A stretch of 64,000 bases of DNA from a virus. The notes below the pieces were generated by a model. The model was given only the letters and a program-made list of their open reading frames with translations, was not told the DNA's origin and made no database searches. A program made the position numbers and the translations under genes. This document shows, piece by piece, positions 14,180 to 22,171 of the stretch. Each line of letters starts with the position of its first letter. The stretch's first letter is position 1. The stretch is from the IMG/VR virus record IMGVR_UViG_3300046463_000247, positions 1-64,000 of that record. One strand, given 5' to 3'.

Positions 14180-15342
14180 TTGGCCGCGCCCTCCGCTTCG
14201 ATCAGGAACGCCTGCCCTGCGGTTGCGTCGAGCACCATCTTTTGCAGGAACAGCGCGAACTCGCGCTCGGCCTGATAGGTGTCCTTGAGCGGCACCAGGG
14301 TCGGGAAGTTGCCCTGCCCTTCCAGCACCCAGCCGGTGCCCTTGTCGGCCTTGCGCAGCAGGTTCAGCGCCTTCAGGTGGCTCGACACGCTGTTCCACGA
14401 GTCGGACTCGCCCACCGACAGGTCGCCGTGCGGGGTCATACACAGCTTGTATTCGAACGACATCTGGCGCACCGCGACCTTGGCCTTCTTGATCACCGCA
14501 CTGGTGTCCTTGAAGATCGGCAGGTCCGGGTGAATCTTCGCGTCGATCACGTTCTTCCCGTAAAGTCTCACCGTCAGCGACGACAGGAACTTCATCGTGT
14601 TGCCGCCCGGCATCGTCTCAGGGTCGCCGAACATCACGCCGATCTTCATCCGAATCTGGTTCACGAGGATCACAGCCGGGAAGTGCCCCTTGCGGGCCTG
14701 CACCGACTGCGCGATGACGATCTTGTTGCACATGCGCTTGATCAGGATCGAAGCGGTGCCCACGTCGAACTTCTCCGCGCTCTGCTCCAGTTCCTTCGTG
14801 CTCGTGATCACCGCCAGCGAATCGAGAATGACCAGCGCCACGTCGTCGGCGTACAGGAACGCGTCCATCGCGTCCACCGCTTCCTCGCCGTAGGCGGGCT
14901 TGACCAGGATCAGGGCGTCCACGTCCACGCCGAACATCGCCGCCCACTCGGGGTCGAACGTGCCTTCTAGGTCGATCCAGACCACCTTGTTGCAGTGCGC
15001 CGGGCCGCGCTGGGCGTTGGCGACCGCACAGTAGCAGATGTTGGTCTTGCCCGATGATTCAGGGCCGAAGACGATGGAGTAGCGCCCCTTCGGGAAGCCA
15101 CCACCGGTTGCATAGTCGAACTCCCAGACGCCGGTCGGGATGCGCTCGACACGCGGGATACTGGAGCCCGCCATCACGAGGCCCGGGCCTTTTTGCTTCG
15201 CCAGTTGCGCCATCACTGCCGCGCTCTCACCCTCAGTGCCGAACTTCGGTTTTGCAATTGATTGCACGGCGGCAGAGACGCCGGTTACTGCTGTTGCGGG
15301 AGACGGATGCGTGCCCGCCTCTCCATTGACCTTGAGTGCCAT
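14176..15342 (-). CDS. recA: RecA/UvsX-type recombinase
   Basis: Walker A is GPESSGKT at about residues 93-100. Before it lies RIPTGVWEFDYATGGGFPKG, typical of RecA; after it come LVILDSLAVI (Walker B) and VILVNQIRMKIGVMFGDPET (L1 region). It promotes strand exchange on ssDNA with ATP. At 388 residues it is slightly longer than bacterial RecA because of a Ser/Thr/Ala-rich N-terminal extension. That extension contains a 16-bp repeat in frame (VQSIAKPKFG, residues 27-36). It has an AAAGGGG ribosome binding site and is followed by overlapping nuclease genes. Confidence 0.93.
   Translation of the reverse strand: MALKVNGEAGTHPSPATAVTGVSAAVQSIAKPKFGTEGESAAVMAQLAKQKGPGLVMAGSSIPRVERIPTGVWEFDYATGGGFPKGRYSIVFGPESSGKTNICYCAVANAQRGPAHCNKVVWIDLEGTFDPEWAAMFGVDVDALILVKPAYGEEAVDAMDAFLYADDVALVILDSLAVITSTKELEQSAEKFDVGTASILIKRMCNKIVIAQSVQARKGHFPAVILVNQIRMKIGVMFGDPETMPGGNTMKFLSSLTVRLYGKNVIDAKIHPDLPIFKDTSAVIKKAKVAVRQMSFEYKLCMTPHGDLSVGESDSWNSVSSHLKALNLLRKADKGTGWVLEGQGNFPTLVPLKDTYQAEREFALFLQKMVLDATAGQAFLIEAEGAAK
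15252..15267 (+). repeat. 16-bp dispersed repeat, copy 8
   Basis: TTGCAATTGATTGCAC; in the RecA N-terminal extension (VQSIA). Confidence 0.95.
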
Positions 15343-15365
15343 GCTTACCCCTTTCTGGTTGCGGA

Positions 15366-15743
15366 TCAGGAGCCCTTAACGGACCCGATTGCTTCCTGAA
15401 TCTTTTCGGACACCCAGTTCGAAGCGAACTCGTAGCCCTCGTTAAGTTCGTCCTTGTGGCACGGGAACGACAGCGACACGTGAATCTTGACGTTGCCGTA
15501 CGCATTGTCGGGAATGGTCTGCCCGCCACCCACCGTGATCGTGCACAGCTTGTCGGGCGGGATCATCATCCCGGGGTGCACCACCTCGGTTTTGTCCTGC
15601 AATACCGTCTCGTGCTTCACGCCCGCCGTCTTCGTCGCATGGGTCATCTGCACGTTGCCCACCGCCTGCTTGGCGCTGTACGGCTGCACGGGCTGGCCCA
15701 GGTGCGCCGCGAACGGGTTCGGCTTCTCGATCTTGATGCCCAT
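15366..15743 (-). CDS. Hypothetical protein, 125 aa
   Basis: Not recognised. It begins MGIKIEKPNP, like the MGIK/MALK N-termini of other genes here. The C-terminal half resembles a small alpha/beta domain (NVKIHVSLSFPCHKDELNEG) that could bind another replication protein. The start follows the stop of the MerR-like gene by one base. It is probably co-transcribed with RecA. Confidence 0.7.
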   Translation of the reverse strand: MGIKIEKPNPFAAHLGQPVQPYSAKQAVGNVQMTHATKTAGVKHETVLQDKTEVVHPGMMIPPDKLCTITVGGGQTIPDNAYGNVKIHVSLSFPCHKDELNEGYEFASNWVSEKIQEAIGSVKGS

Positions 15744-15744
15744 G

Positions 15745-16179
15745 TCAGTTCCAGTTCGCAGCAATCGCCGCGATCAGTTCGTTGCGAAGACCCTCGGTCG
15801 CCGCCGACGTGCGCTTGCCATACACCGCGAAGAACTTCGCCAGTTCCTTCAGCAGCAGGACCTGCTTGTCGGTGAAGTACAGCTTGCTCCCGTGCTCGTG
15901 AGGGGCCGGGTAGTACTCCTTCTTACGCCACTCGCGCAGCGACCACACCGACACGTCGATCTCGTCGGCTGCGGCCTGCATGGTCGTGGTGTACTTCGGG
16001 TCCAGCGGCGCGCGGGCCTGCCGTGCCTTGGCCTTGTTCGCGCGGTTCTGGGCGATGATCTTCTGCCGGTACTCCGGGTCCGTGTGGTAGCGCTGTTTGC
16101 GCTGCTTCGAGAGCGTGTCCTTATTGGACTTGTACCAGCGGGAGAATCGCGTCTCTCCAGCGTCTTTTGTCTCTGCCAT
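15745..16179 (-). CDS. MerR-like helix-turn-helix protein, 144 aa
   Basis: Residues about 68-112 read MQAAADEIDVSVWSLREWRK, then YYPAP...KLYFTDKQVLLLKELAKFF. This is the winged-helix order of MerR-type DNA-binding domains (helix-turn-helix, wing, helix). The N-terminal half is strongly basic with no metal-sensing Cys, so a structural or regulatory DNA-binding role is more likely than metal response. It is the clearest site-specific DNA-binding candidate in the window and therefore one possible reader of the 16-bp repeat. It is coupled to the helicase upstream. Confidence 0.75.
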   Translation of the reverse strand: MAETKDAGETRFSRWYKSNKDTLSKQRKQRYHTDPEYRQKIIAQNRANKAKARQARAPLDPKYTTTMQAAADEIDVSVWSLREWRKKEYYPAPHEHGSKLYFTDKQVLLLKELAKFFAVYGKRTSAATEGLRNELIAAIAANWN

Positions 16180-16182
16180 AGT

Positions 16183-17484
16183 TCAACCTACGTGAACAAT
16201 CTCCGCGCCGATGGAGTAGTACTGCTTCTCGCGGCTGCGGTAGAAGTTATCAAAAATCGGGTCTGCATCGACAAGATCGAGCGCCACCGGCTGCTTCTTT
16301 CCGTCCATCTTGCGGATGATCCGACCGACTGCCTGGGTGACGTTGGCGCGCGGCGTGCCGAGCACCAGGGTGTCCCACCAGGGCTTGTTGGTGCCCTCCG
16401 CAGTCATCGCGTAGGTCGCAAGCACCACCTTCTTCTTCGCTGCCGCGTCGAGCGCGTTCTTCGTGCGCCCGCCGATGTAGTAGTCCATTTCCTCGCCCGG
16501 GATACCGGCCTTCGCGAGCACGTGGAACAGCGGTTTCAGATGGTCGTCTATCAGGTCACTCATGATCACGGTCGTCCGGCCTGCCGCAAACGCGGCCTGC
16601 GTGAACTCCACGATATGCCAGTTGCGCCCGAAGTCCTGGGCCTGCAACTTCGACACGGCCATCATCTTGCCGGGTGTCGCCTTCATCCAGCCGGGTTTGC
16701 GCCAGCCGGTCTTGCGTACCAGAATCTTCGCCTTCATCGGCACCTGCGTGCCGCGTACGAGGATCGGTCCGATGTGCGCCTCGACCAGTTCCCACTTGCC
16801 GTCCGCGCGCTTGGTCGTCGCCGACAGCCCGAGACGCAGCTTGGCGGGAAACAGCGCGCACGCGGTGAGGAAATAGTCCGCCGCCATCCGGTGCACCTCG
16901 TCAAAGATCACCAGGCCGAAGTAGCTGAAGAACTTGTAGTCGTACTTGTCGGGGATCACCACCGACTGAACCATCCCGATCACGAAGCGCTTTCCCTCGT
17001 ACACGCACTTGTCCTGCTGCACGTGGCCGATCTGCGACTCAGGCACCTTGAACACATTCAGCAGCGTGTCGCGCCAGCTATGCACGAGGTCCTGTTTGGT
17101 CACGAGGATCAGCGTAGGCTGGCCGATGTCCGCTGCGGCCATGACGCCAATGATCGTCTTGCCGAATCCGGTCGGGGCCTCACAGATGTGGCTCAGGCCC
17201 AACCTCAGCGCCTCGATCACACTCGCAATCACCTGCGCCTGGTCGTCATCACGCGGCTGCACGTGGTGGGCCATCGGCTGCGGGGTGTACCACACGCGCT
17301 GATCGTCCTTGCTCGTCGGTGCAAGCTCGCGCGGCACCAGCAGGCAGTTGCCACGGCGGATTGCCGCGTTGAACGGCTCGCCGATCTTGGGCACGAACCG
17401 GAACATGGCTTCGAGACCCGGCGAGTACGGGTACACCGACATTGCAGCGGTCGAAATGGGGAGTTCTGTCAGCAGTTTGTGCAT
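16183..17484 (-). CDS. Superfamily 2 DNA helicase, UvsW-like
   Basis: Motifs in order: Q/Walker A EAPTGFGKT (about residues 103-111), Ia-like LILVTKQDLVHSW, DEVH box FDEVHRMAADYF (about residue 195), SAT motif GLSATTKRADG, and a C-terminal lobe with AVGRIIRKMDGKKQPV (motif VI). It has the compact two-lobe form of phage UvsW/ResIII helicases, 433 residues. Such enzymes remodel recombination and replication forks, which fits neighbours RecA, RuvC-like and SSB. The ribosome binding site is weak. Confidence 0.88.
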   Translation of the reverse strand: MHKLLTELPISTAAMSVYPYSPGLEAMFRFVPKIGEPFNAAIRRGNCLLVPRELAPTSKDDQRVWYTPQPMAHHVQPRDDDQAQVIASVIEALRLGLSHICEAPTGFGKTIIGVMAAADIGQPTLILVTKQDLVHSWRDTLLNVFKVPESQIGHVQQDKCVYEGKRFVIGMVQSVVIPDKYDYKFFSYFGLVIFDEVHRMAADYFLTACALFPAKLRLGLSATTKRADGKWELVEAHIGPILVRGTQVPMKAKILVRKTGWRKPGWMKATPGKMMAVSKLQAQDFGRNWHIVEFTQAAFAAGRTTVIMSDLIDDHLKPLFHVLAKAGIPGEEMDYYIGGRTKNALDAAAKKKVVLATYAMTAEGTNKPWWDTLVLGTPRANVTQAVGRIIRKMDGKKQPVALDLVDADPIFDNFYRSREKQYYSIGAEIVHVG

Positions 17485-17526
17485 ATCGGGCGGAACCGGG
17501 TTGCCCCGGCCCCTGTGGTTATAGGA

Positions 17527-18594
17527 TCAAAGCTGCTGCGACCAGTCCACCATGCCGCCCGGCGCACCCGCGCCACCGCCGAAGTTGGTAGCAGGCAGGC
17601 TTGCCTCGCCGACCGGCTTGCCACCGCTGAACGACAGGTTCGACGGCTTCGACTGTGCCGGTGCCTCGCCCAGCGGCTGCATGCCCTGATTAACGGGCTG
17701 CTGCGGGGTTTCCGCTGCACCGCCAACCGGAGACATCCCACCCGGCAGACCGCCCGGCTTGAAGCCACCTGCTGCGGCGTGCGACGCCTGCGAGGTCTGC
17801 GACGGGTTGAAGCCCCCGCCACCGTTGAAGCCGCCGCCGTTACCACCCATGCCCTGCCCTGCCTGGAAGCCGCTGTAGCCGCCGCCACCCATGCCGCCCA
17901 TCGACTTGCCGAAGCCCATCTGGCGCAATTCGACTTCCGTCTGGAACACGATCTCCTGCTCGTAGTTCGCGGGCACGAAGTACGTCTTCTTCTGGCCGGT
18001 CGGCTTGCCGTCCTGACCCAGCACGTCTTCCATGAACTGCTGCTGGAGGATCGCGATGTCGGTCTGTCCAATCGGCATGAACATCGAGCCGACTGCCGGG
18101 GCCTTGTCGCCGACGCGCGACACGTCGAACGTCTTGCCTGCGAGACCGCCGTACTTCAGCGCCAGCTTGTTCAGGATTTCGAAGGTCTGCGGCTTGGCGG
18201 CGAAGATGCGGCGCGTGTGCTGGTAGGTCTTGTCCGAGTCTCGCGCCTTGCGAATCCGGTGGTCGATGATCGTGAAGACGGACAGCAGATACGGGCGGTC
18301 GCCCTGCTCGCAGATCGGGCACTGGTGACCAGCATCCGGGTCGGACTTCTGCGGGCACACGAACGTCTGGAACTTGCCGTTGACTTTCAGGCCGTGCTCG
18401 TAGAAACGCGGCGGCACCAGGAAACCCTGTTCGTTCAGCGCGCCGTCCACAAACGTAATCTGGGCCTCTTCCTTGTCATCCAGGAAGAACCGGAACATCT
18501 TGCCCTGCTGCTCCTTGCGAAGCGCGTGTTCGGCTTCCTCCTGCTGCGCCACCTGTGCGGACGCTGCACCCTGCTTCATCCATGTAACTGCCAT
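17527..18594 (-). CDS. gp32-like single-stranded DNA-binding protein with zinc motif
   Basis: Residues about 75-110 contain CPQKSDPDAGHQCPICEQG, a zinc site like that of T4-type gp32 proteins, within an OB-type core (residues about 35-225). From about residue 235 the chain turns into a Gly/Gln/Pro-rich tail with repeated MGGMGG and GGGFNP. Such tails typically recruit partners. The ATG was chosen with TTGGAG upstream; an earlier TTG lies in that ribosome binding site. It has its own promoter, matching the need for abundant protein, and lies next to the helicase. Confidence 0.8.
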   Translation of the reverse strand: MAVTWMKQGAASAQVAQQEEAEHALRKEQQGKMFRFFLDDKEEAQITFVDGALNEQGFLVPPRFYEHGLKVNGKFQTFVCPQKSDPDAGHQCPICEQGDRPYLLSVFTIIDHRIRKARDSDKTYQHTRRIFAAKPQTFEILNKLALKYGGLAGKTFDVSRVGDKAPAVGSMFMPIGQTDIAILQQQFMEDVLGQDGKPTGQKKTYFVPANYEQEIVFQTEVELRQMGFGKSMGGMGGGGYSGFQAGQGMGGNGGGFNGGGGFNPSQTSQASHAAAGGFKPGGLPGGMSPVGGAAETPQQPVNQGMQPLGEAPAQSKPSNLSFSGGKPVGEASLPATNFGGGAGAPGGMVDWSQQL

Positions 18595-18656
18595 CTTTTT
18601 CTCCAAGGTTTGTGACCCAGGCGGGTCGGGGCTCCACGGCGGAACGTGGAAAACAG

Positions 18657-18685
18657 AATTTAATACAAAAGGCTGGGTTTGTCAA
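18657..18685 (-). promoter_or_regulatory. Sigma70-type promoter for the ssDNA-binding gene
   Basis: TTGACA (18680-18685), 17 bases, TAAATT (18657-18662), read leftward. The -35 box overlaps the stop codon of the primase gene. A CCACG-CGTGG hairpin lies in the 5' leader. Confidence 0.78.
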
Positions 18686-19674
18686 ACCAATTCTAGCTGC
18701 GCAAGCTGCGACCTGATCCAGTCCACCCCCAGCTTGTCCGGGTCATTCTTCACCAGCTTGCCGTTCTCGTCGTACTCTTTCGGCGGAATGATGTGCGCGT
18801 ACGTCATGCCCTTGTCGATGAAGTATTCCTCGTACTTCGCACGCGCCGCGTCGCCGGTCGAGTCGTTGTCGAGCATCGTTACGACAGCGGGCGCGTCCTG
18901 AAGCTTGCGCATCTTTTCGTAGGTCGGCTTGGCCGTCAGGTTCGCCATCACTGCCGGGTAGACCCGTTGCACGGCGAGCGCGTCAATCTGGCCTTCCACG
19001 ATCACGACGGGTTGCATCAGTTGCAGCGCCTGCTCGTTGTACCAGACGAGTTTCGAGTTGTTGACCTCGTTCCACGTGTAGTCGTAGTGCTTCAGGTTCG
19101 CATTGAACAGGCAGGACCGCCCCCGTGCGCCCGCGAGCCGCCCATACACGGTGCGGAACGGGAACACCAGCATGCGGCGCAGCGGGTCGTAGCGCAGGCC
19201 CATCGCGTCGGCCTGCTCGTACGGAATGCCCCGGTATTTGATGTACAGCACGCACTCCTTGCTGTACTTCCATTCGATGAAGTTTTCAAGAAACCCCTCC
19301 GGCCACTCCACGAATGTCTTGTCCGCCGCCGCGCCGAACTCCGAGAACGCGGGCAGCGGCATGACCACGACCTCTTCGTCGTCCATGATCTGCCGGGCGG
19401 TCTTGAAGTCGTACTTGGTCTGGTACGGGGCATCCTTGGCGGCGTACATTTCGAGCGTCTGCAATAGCTGCTCGATGCTGCCGGACATACACGTGAAGCA
19501 GTGAAAGAAGGCACGCTGTCCCTCCTGCACGTTGACGGCAAAGCTCGGGTGTGTGTCCTTGCCGGACTGGTGCAGGAAGGGCGCAAGCGGGCACGGTGAG
19601 CGGACCCACACCCCGTCGTGCTGGGGCTTGCCGCCCAGTGCCTTGATGAACTGCTTGGCCTGATCGGGCGTCAC
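18682..19674 (-). CDS. DnaG-type DNA primase
   Basis: The zinc-binding start has C28 and H35 in SPCPLAPFLH, plus HCFTC near residue 60. The Toprim core follows: VVIVEGQIDALAVQRV (about residues 222-237) and the acidic pair in MLDNDSTGD. It is short for a primase (330 residues) and has no helicase domain; the DnaB-like helicase is encoded separately two genes upstream. It would make RNA primers at the phage fork. The start is GTG four bases after the preceding stop. Confidence 0.88.
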   Translation of the reverse strand: MTPDQAKQFIKALGGKPQHDGVWVRSPCPLAPFLHQSGKDTHPSFAVNVQEGQRAFFHCFTCMSGSIEQLLQTLEMYAAKDAPYQTKYDFKTARQIMDDEEVVVMPLPAFSEFGAAADKTFVEWPEGFLENFIEWKYSKECVLYIKYRGIPYEQADAMGLRYDPLRRMLVFPFRTVYGRLAGARGRSCLFNANLKHYDYTWNEVNNSKLVWYNEQALQLMQPVVIVEGQIDALAVQRVYPAVMANLTAKPTYEKMRKLQDAPAVVTMLDNDSTGDAARAKYEEYFIDKGMTYAHIIPPKEYDENGKLVKNDPDKLGVDWIRSQLAQLELV

Positions 19675-19677
19675 GGC

Positions 19678-20172
19678 TTACTCGCTGAATCCTGCAAAGC
19701 TGCGCGAGCCGGGAACCTTCTTCGAGAAGGTGTCGATCTCGACCGGGGAGAGGTACTTCTTGATGTCGGTGAGCGACACGGTGGCGACCGCATCAAAAGT
19801 CTCGCCGAGGGCCTTGCGCATCGCTTCGCGGTCGGTGATCTCGGTCGATTCCTTGCGCGCGGAGAACGTCACGGTCTTGCCGTGGGTGCCGGAGATAACG
19901 GCGGGCTCGGAGTCGGCGAAGTTCTCGTTGGCGTGTGCCGACAGAATCTTGCGTAGCTCGGTCTGGCGCTTGAGCATCTTCGCGATGTCGTCCTGAGCGA
20001 GCCACTGCTCGATCTGCACGAGTTCATCGACGTGTAGCTGGATCGCGGTGACCGGCTGGGCGACCTGCGTGCCTGCGGCGTGGAGTTTGGTCTTGGCGAC
20101 CGGTGCCTGGTCTTGCACCTGAACGGCGACAGCTTCTTGGTGCTGCGCTACCGGATGAAATTTGAGGCCCAT
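19678..20172 (-). CDS. Hypothetical protein, 164 aa
   Basis: Not recognised. A Gln/Val-rich N-terminus leads to a charged helical segment (VQIEQWLAQDDIAKMLKRQT) and a folded C-terminus with FSARKESTEITDREAM. It sits between the helicase and primase with AAGGAG before the ATG and its own promoter. A replication-accessory role is suggested by position only. Confidence 0.7.
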   Translation of the reverse strand: MGLKFHPVAQHQEAVAVQVQDQAPVAKTKLHAAGTQVAQPVTAIQLHVDELVQIEQWLAQDDIAKMLKRQTELRKILSAHANENFADSEPAVISGTHGKTVTFSARKESTEITDREAMRKALGETFDAVATVSLTDIKKYLSPVEIDTFSKKVPGSRSFAGFSE

Positions 20173-20206
20173 TTAGGCTCCTTGTTGTCAGTTTACCCAC
20201 CCCTTC

Positions 20207-20234
20207 ATTTTACACAAGCATAGGGGTTTGTCAA
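20207..20234 (-). promoter_or_regulatory. Sigma70-type promoter, GTTTGACAAAC form
   Basis: TTGACA (20229-20234), 16 bases, TAAAAT (20207-20212), read leftward, ahead of the 19678-20172 gene and primase. A 16-bp repeat lies 19 bases upstream of the -35 box. Confidence 0.82.
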
Positions 20235-20253
20235 ACAGTTTAACAAGGAGCCT

Positions 20254-20269
20254 TTGCAATTGATTGCAA
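20254..20269 (+). repeat. 16-bp dispersed repeat, copy 9
   Basis: TTGCAATTGATTGCAA; directly after the helicase stop, 19 bases upstream of a -35 box. Confidence 0.95.
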
Positions 20270-20271
20270 TT

Positions 20272-21546
20272 CTACAGGCCGGTGAAGTCCCCTTCTTCCG
20301 AGAACGTCAGCACCTTAGCGCACTCGTTGAAGTTCATCCCCACGAAGTCCCAGTTGATCGAGAACTGGCCGGTTTCGCCGGAGCGGCCTTTCAGGATGTC
20401 GATCAGGCGCTGCTGCTTCGTCTCAATGGACTCTTCCTGCATCAGGCCCAGCACGACCGAACTGATCTGGCCGATGGCGTCCGAGTAGCCGATGTCTTCG
20501 AGGCCGACTTTCTGCTTCGCGACTTTCTTCTTGGTCGCCTCGCGGCTGAACTGCCACGAACAGAACGTCGGGATTTCGAGGTCGGTCGTGACCTGCTTGA
20601 TCGACTCCACGTTCTCAGCCACGCGGGTGAAGCGGTCGAGCCGCATGTTCGGGTGCTTCAGCATGTACGCGCCGTCGATCCACACCGCTTCGCACTGGAG
20701 TTGCGCGGCCAGCAGATAGATGTCGTCCACCATTGCCGCGAGGTTGCCGTCCAGCACATAGAACTTGGCGGACTCGTCGGCCATCTGCCCCATGCCGAGC
20801 ATGAACGCGTTGTACGGCTTGGTCGCGTAGCCCTTCATCTTCAGTTGCGTCAGGCCGGTGTGCGCGTACATCGCGGCGGCACGCTGGGCAATCGCCAGCG
20901 CGTTCATTTCCATTGAAGCGAACAGGATATTGCGGCCCTTTCGCCAGTTATGGATAGCCCCGTACAGACTCATAAAGCTCTTGCCCGAGGCAGGGCGACC
21001 GACGAACGAGATCACGTCACCGCCGACTGCCCCATCGCACATCAGGTCCAGGGTAGGCCAGCCGAACTCGATGGGCGGCTTCTGGTCGTTGACGTTGTGA
21101 TACTCGTTGATCACCATTTCCGCGCCCTCTGACCCGAGGTCGAGAATACGCGTGCGGTGCTGTTGCTGGGTGATCGTGTTGACGGCTTCCTGAAGTACGG
21201 CCTTGGCCTTACCAACGGCCTTCGGGTTCTCCTTCAGGATCGCCTGCGAGTTGATGTTCGCCCGGTCGATCAGGTTGTACGCGAAGCGGTTGTCCAGCAG
21301 GTCCAGGTAATACTTCGCCGGTTCAGGCGTCGGGATGTCCTTGAACTCGGGGAACTTCTGGAGAAGCGTTTCAATCGCCGGGAGTGCTTTGTAGGCGGTG
21401 ACGTGGTGGTGCACCCACCCGAAGACCGCCATTTCGTAGTCGCCGTTGAAGAGTTGGTCCGATAGCTTGGCTTTGTGCCAGTGAAGCGCGCTTTTTTCTT
21501 CGCACAGGCGTCGGATCGCCTTCAACCCTAGTTGAAAGTTTGACAT
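20272..21546 (-). CDS. DnaB-like replicative helicase
   Basis: Walker A is GRPASGKS (about residues 183-190) after the typical GWPTLDLMCDGAVGGDVISF entry. Later come LLAAQLQCEAVWIDGAYMLK (Walker B) and a C-terminal FSREATKKKV...DIGYSDAIGQISSVV, as in RecA-fold hexameric helicases of the DnaB/gp41 class. The N-terminal 150 residues would be the primase-interacting domain. It unwinds the fork and should work with the adjacent primase and the winged-helix gene upstream. Confidence 0.87.
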   Translation of the reverse strand: MSNFQLGLKAIRRLCEEKSALHWHKAKLSDQLFNGDYEMAVFGWVHHHVTAYKALPAIETLLQKFPEFKDIPTPEPAKYYLDLLDNRFAYNLIDRANINSQAILKENPKAVGKAKAVLQEAVNTITQQQHRTRILDLGSEGAEMVINEYHNVNDQKPPIEFGWPTLDLMCDGAVGGDVISFVGRPASGKSFMSLYGAIHNWRKGRNILFASMEMNALAIAQRAAAMYAHTGLTQLKMKGYATKPYNAFMLGMGQMADESAKFYVLDGNLAAMVDDIYLLAAQLQCEAVWIDGAYMLKHPNMRLDRFTRVAENVESIKQVTTDLEIPTFCSWQFSREATKKKVAKQKVGLEDIGYSDAIGQISSVVLGLMQEESIETKQQRLIDILKGRSGETGQFSINWDFVGMNFNECAKVLTFSEEGDFTGL

Positions 21547-21578
21547 ACCCCAAATTGGTCCGGTAGTACGATCTGGCC

Positions 21579-22112
21579 TTAGCCGACGATCTTGTAGTTG
21601 TTTTCGAGGAAATCACGGAACACGTTGCCGTACGCTTGCGACACGGCGTCCATGTCCTCGATGAACAGAACGGTGGGCTTGCTTGCCGCCTGGCGCTCCA
21701 GCAGCACGTCGTAGATCGCCTGCACGTCCCAGTGGGCGAGCCCCTTCGCGCTACCGCCCGCCTTCACGTACAGGTTCGGGATCAGCATCACGGTCGGGGT
21801 CGGCAGTTCACCGGTCTTCGCGAGCCGCAGCACCGTGTTGATCGGGAACACGCGGGCATCGGTGAAGTTGCGGATCAGCGCACCCGCCATGTACATCATG
21901 CGGTTGCTGACGTTGCTGCCGTCCGTGAGCACGAGACCAGCGCTGACGGCCCGGTTCTTCGGGAAATGGCGCACCCACTCCACCTCTTCCGGGCCGCACA
22001 CGTCCATCATGGAGTTGGCGAGGAAGTACTGGCTGATGCCCGCCGTCTGGCAGATATGGTCGATGTCGTCCAGTATCGTGCGGTGGCGGATCGGATCAAG
22101 TACGGTAGTCAT
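21579..22112 (-). CDS. Possible AAA-like replication accessory lacking a P-loop, 177 aa
   Basis: A hydrophobic-acidic strand near the C-terminus (PTVLFIEDMDAVSQAYGN) looks like a Walker B/sensor region, and TVMLIPNLYV resembles a preceding strand. No GxxxxGK is present, so ATP binding is unlikely. It lies directly before the DnaB-like helicase, where a loader would be expected. An ATG six bases upstream is an alternative start; the chosen one has GGGG nine bases before it. Family assignment is uncertain. Confidence 0.62.
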   Translation of the reverse strand: MTTVLDPIRHRTILDDIDHICQTAGISQYFLANSMMDVCGPEEVEWVRHFPKNRAVSAGLVLTDGSNVSNRMMYMAGALIRNFTDARVFPINTVLRLAKTGELPTPTVMLIPNLYVKAGGSAKGLAHWDVQAIYDVLLERQAASKPTVLFIEDMDAVSQAYGNVFRDFLENNYKIVG

Positions 22113-22139
22113 TTGCATAAGCCCCGTTGACGGTATGCC

Positions 22140-22155
22140 GTGCAATCAATTGCAA
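22140..22155 (-). repeat. 16-bp dispersed repeat, copy 10
   Basis: GTGCAATCAATTGCAA; intergenic, 22 bases upstream of the first possible ATG at 22118. Confidence 0.95.
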
Positions 22156-22171
22156 CTTGCACGGTGCCAGG

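Noticed and set aside
15487-18615. Plus-strand frame of 1042 codons
   Set aside because: It is a high-GC antisense shadow of five well-supported minus-strand genes; its translation is rich in Arg/His/Leu without motifs.
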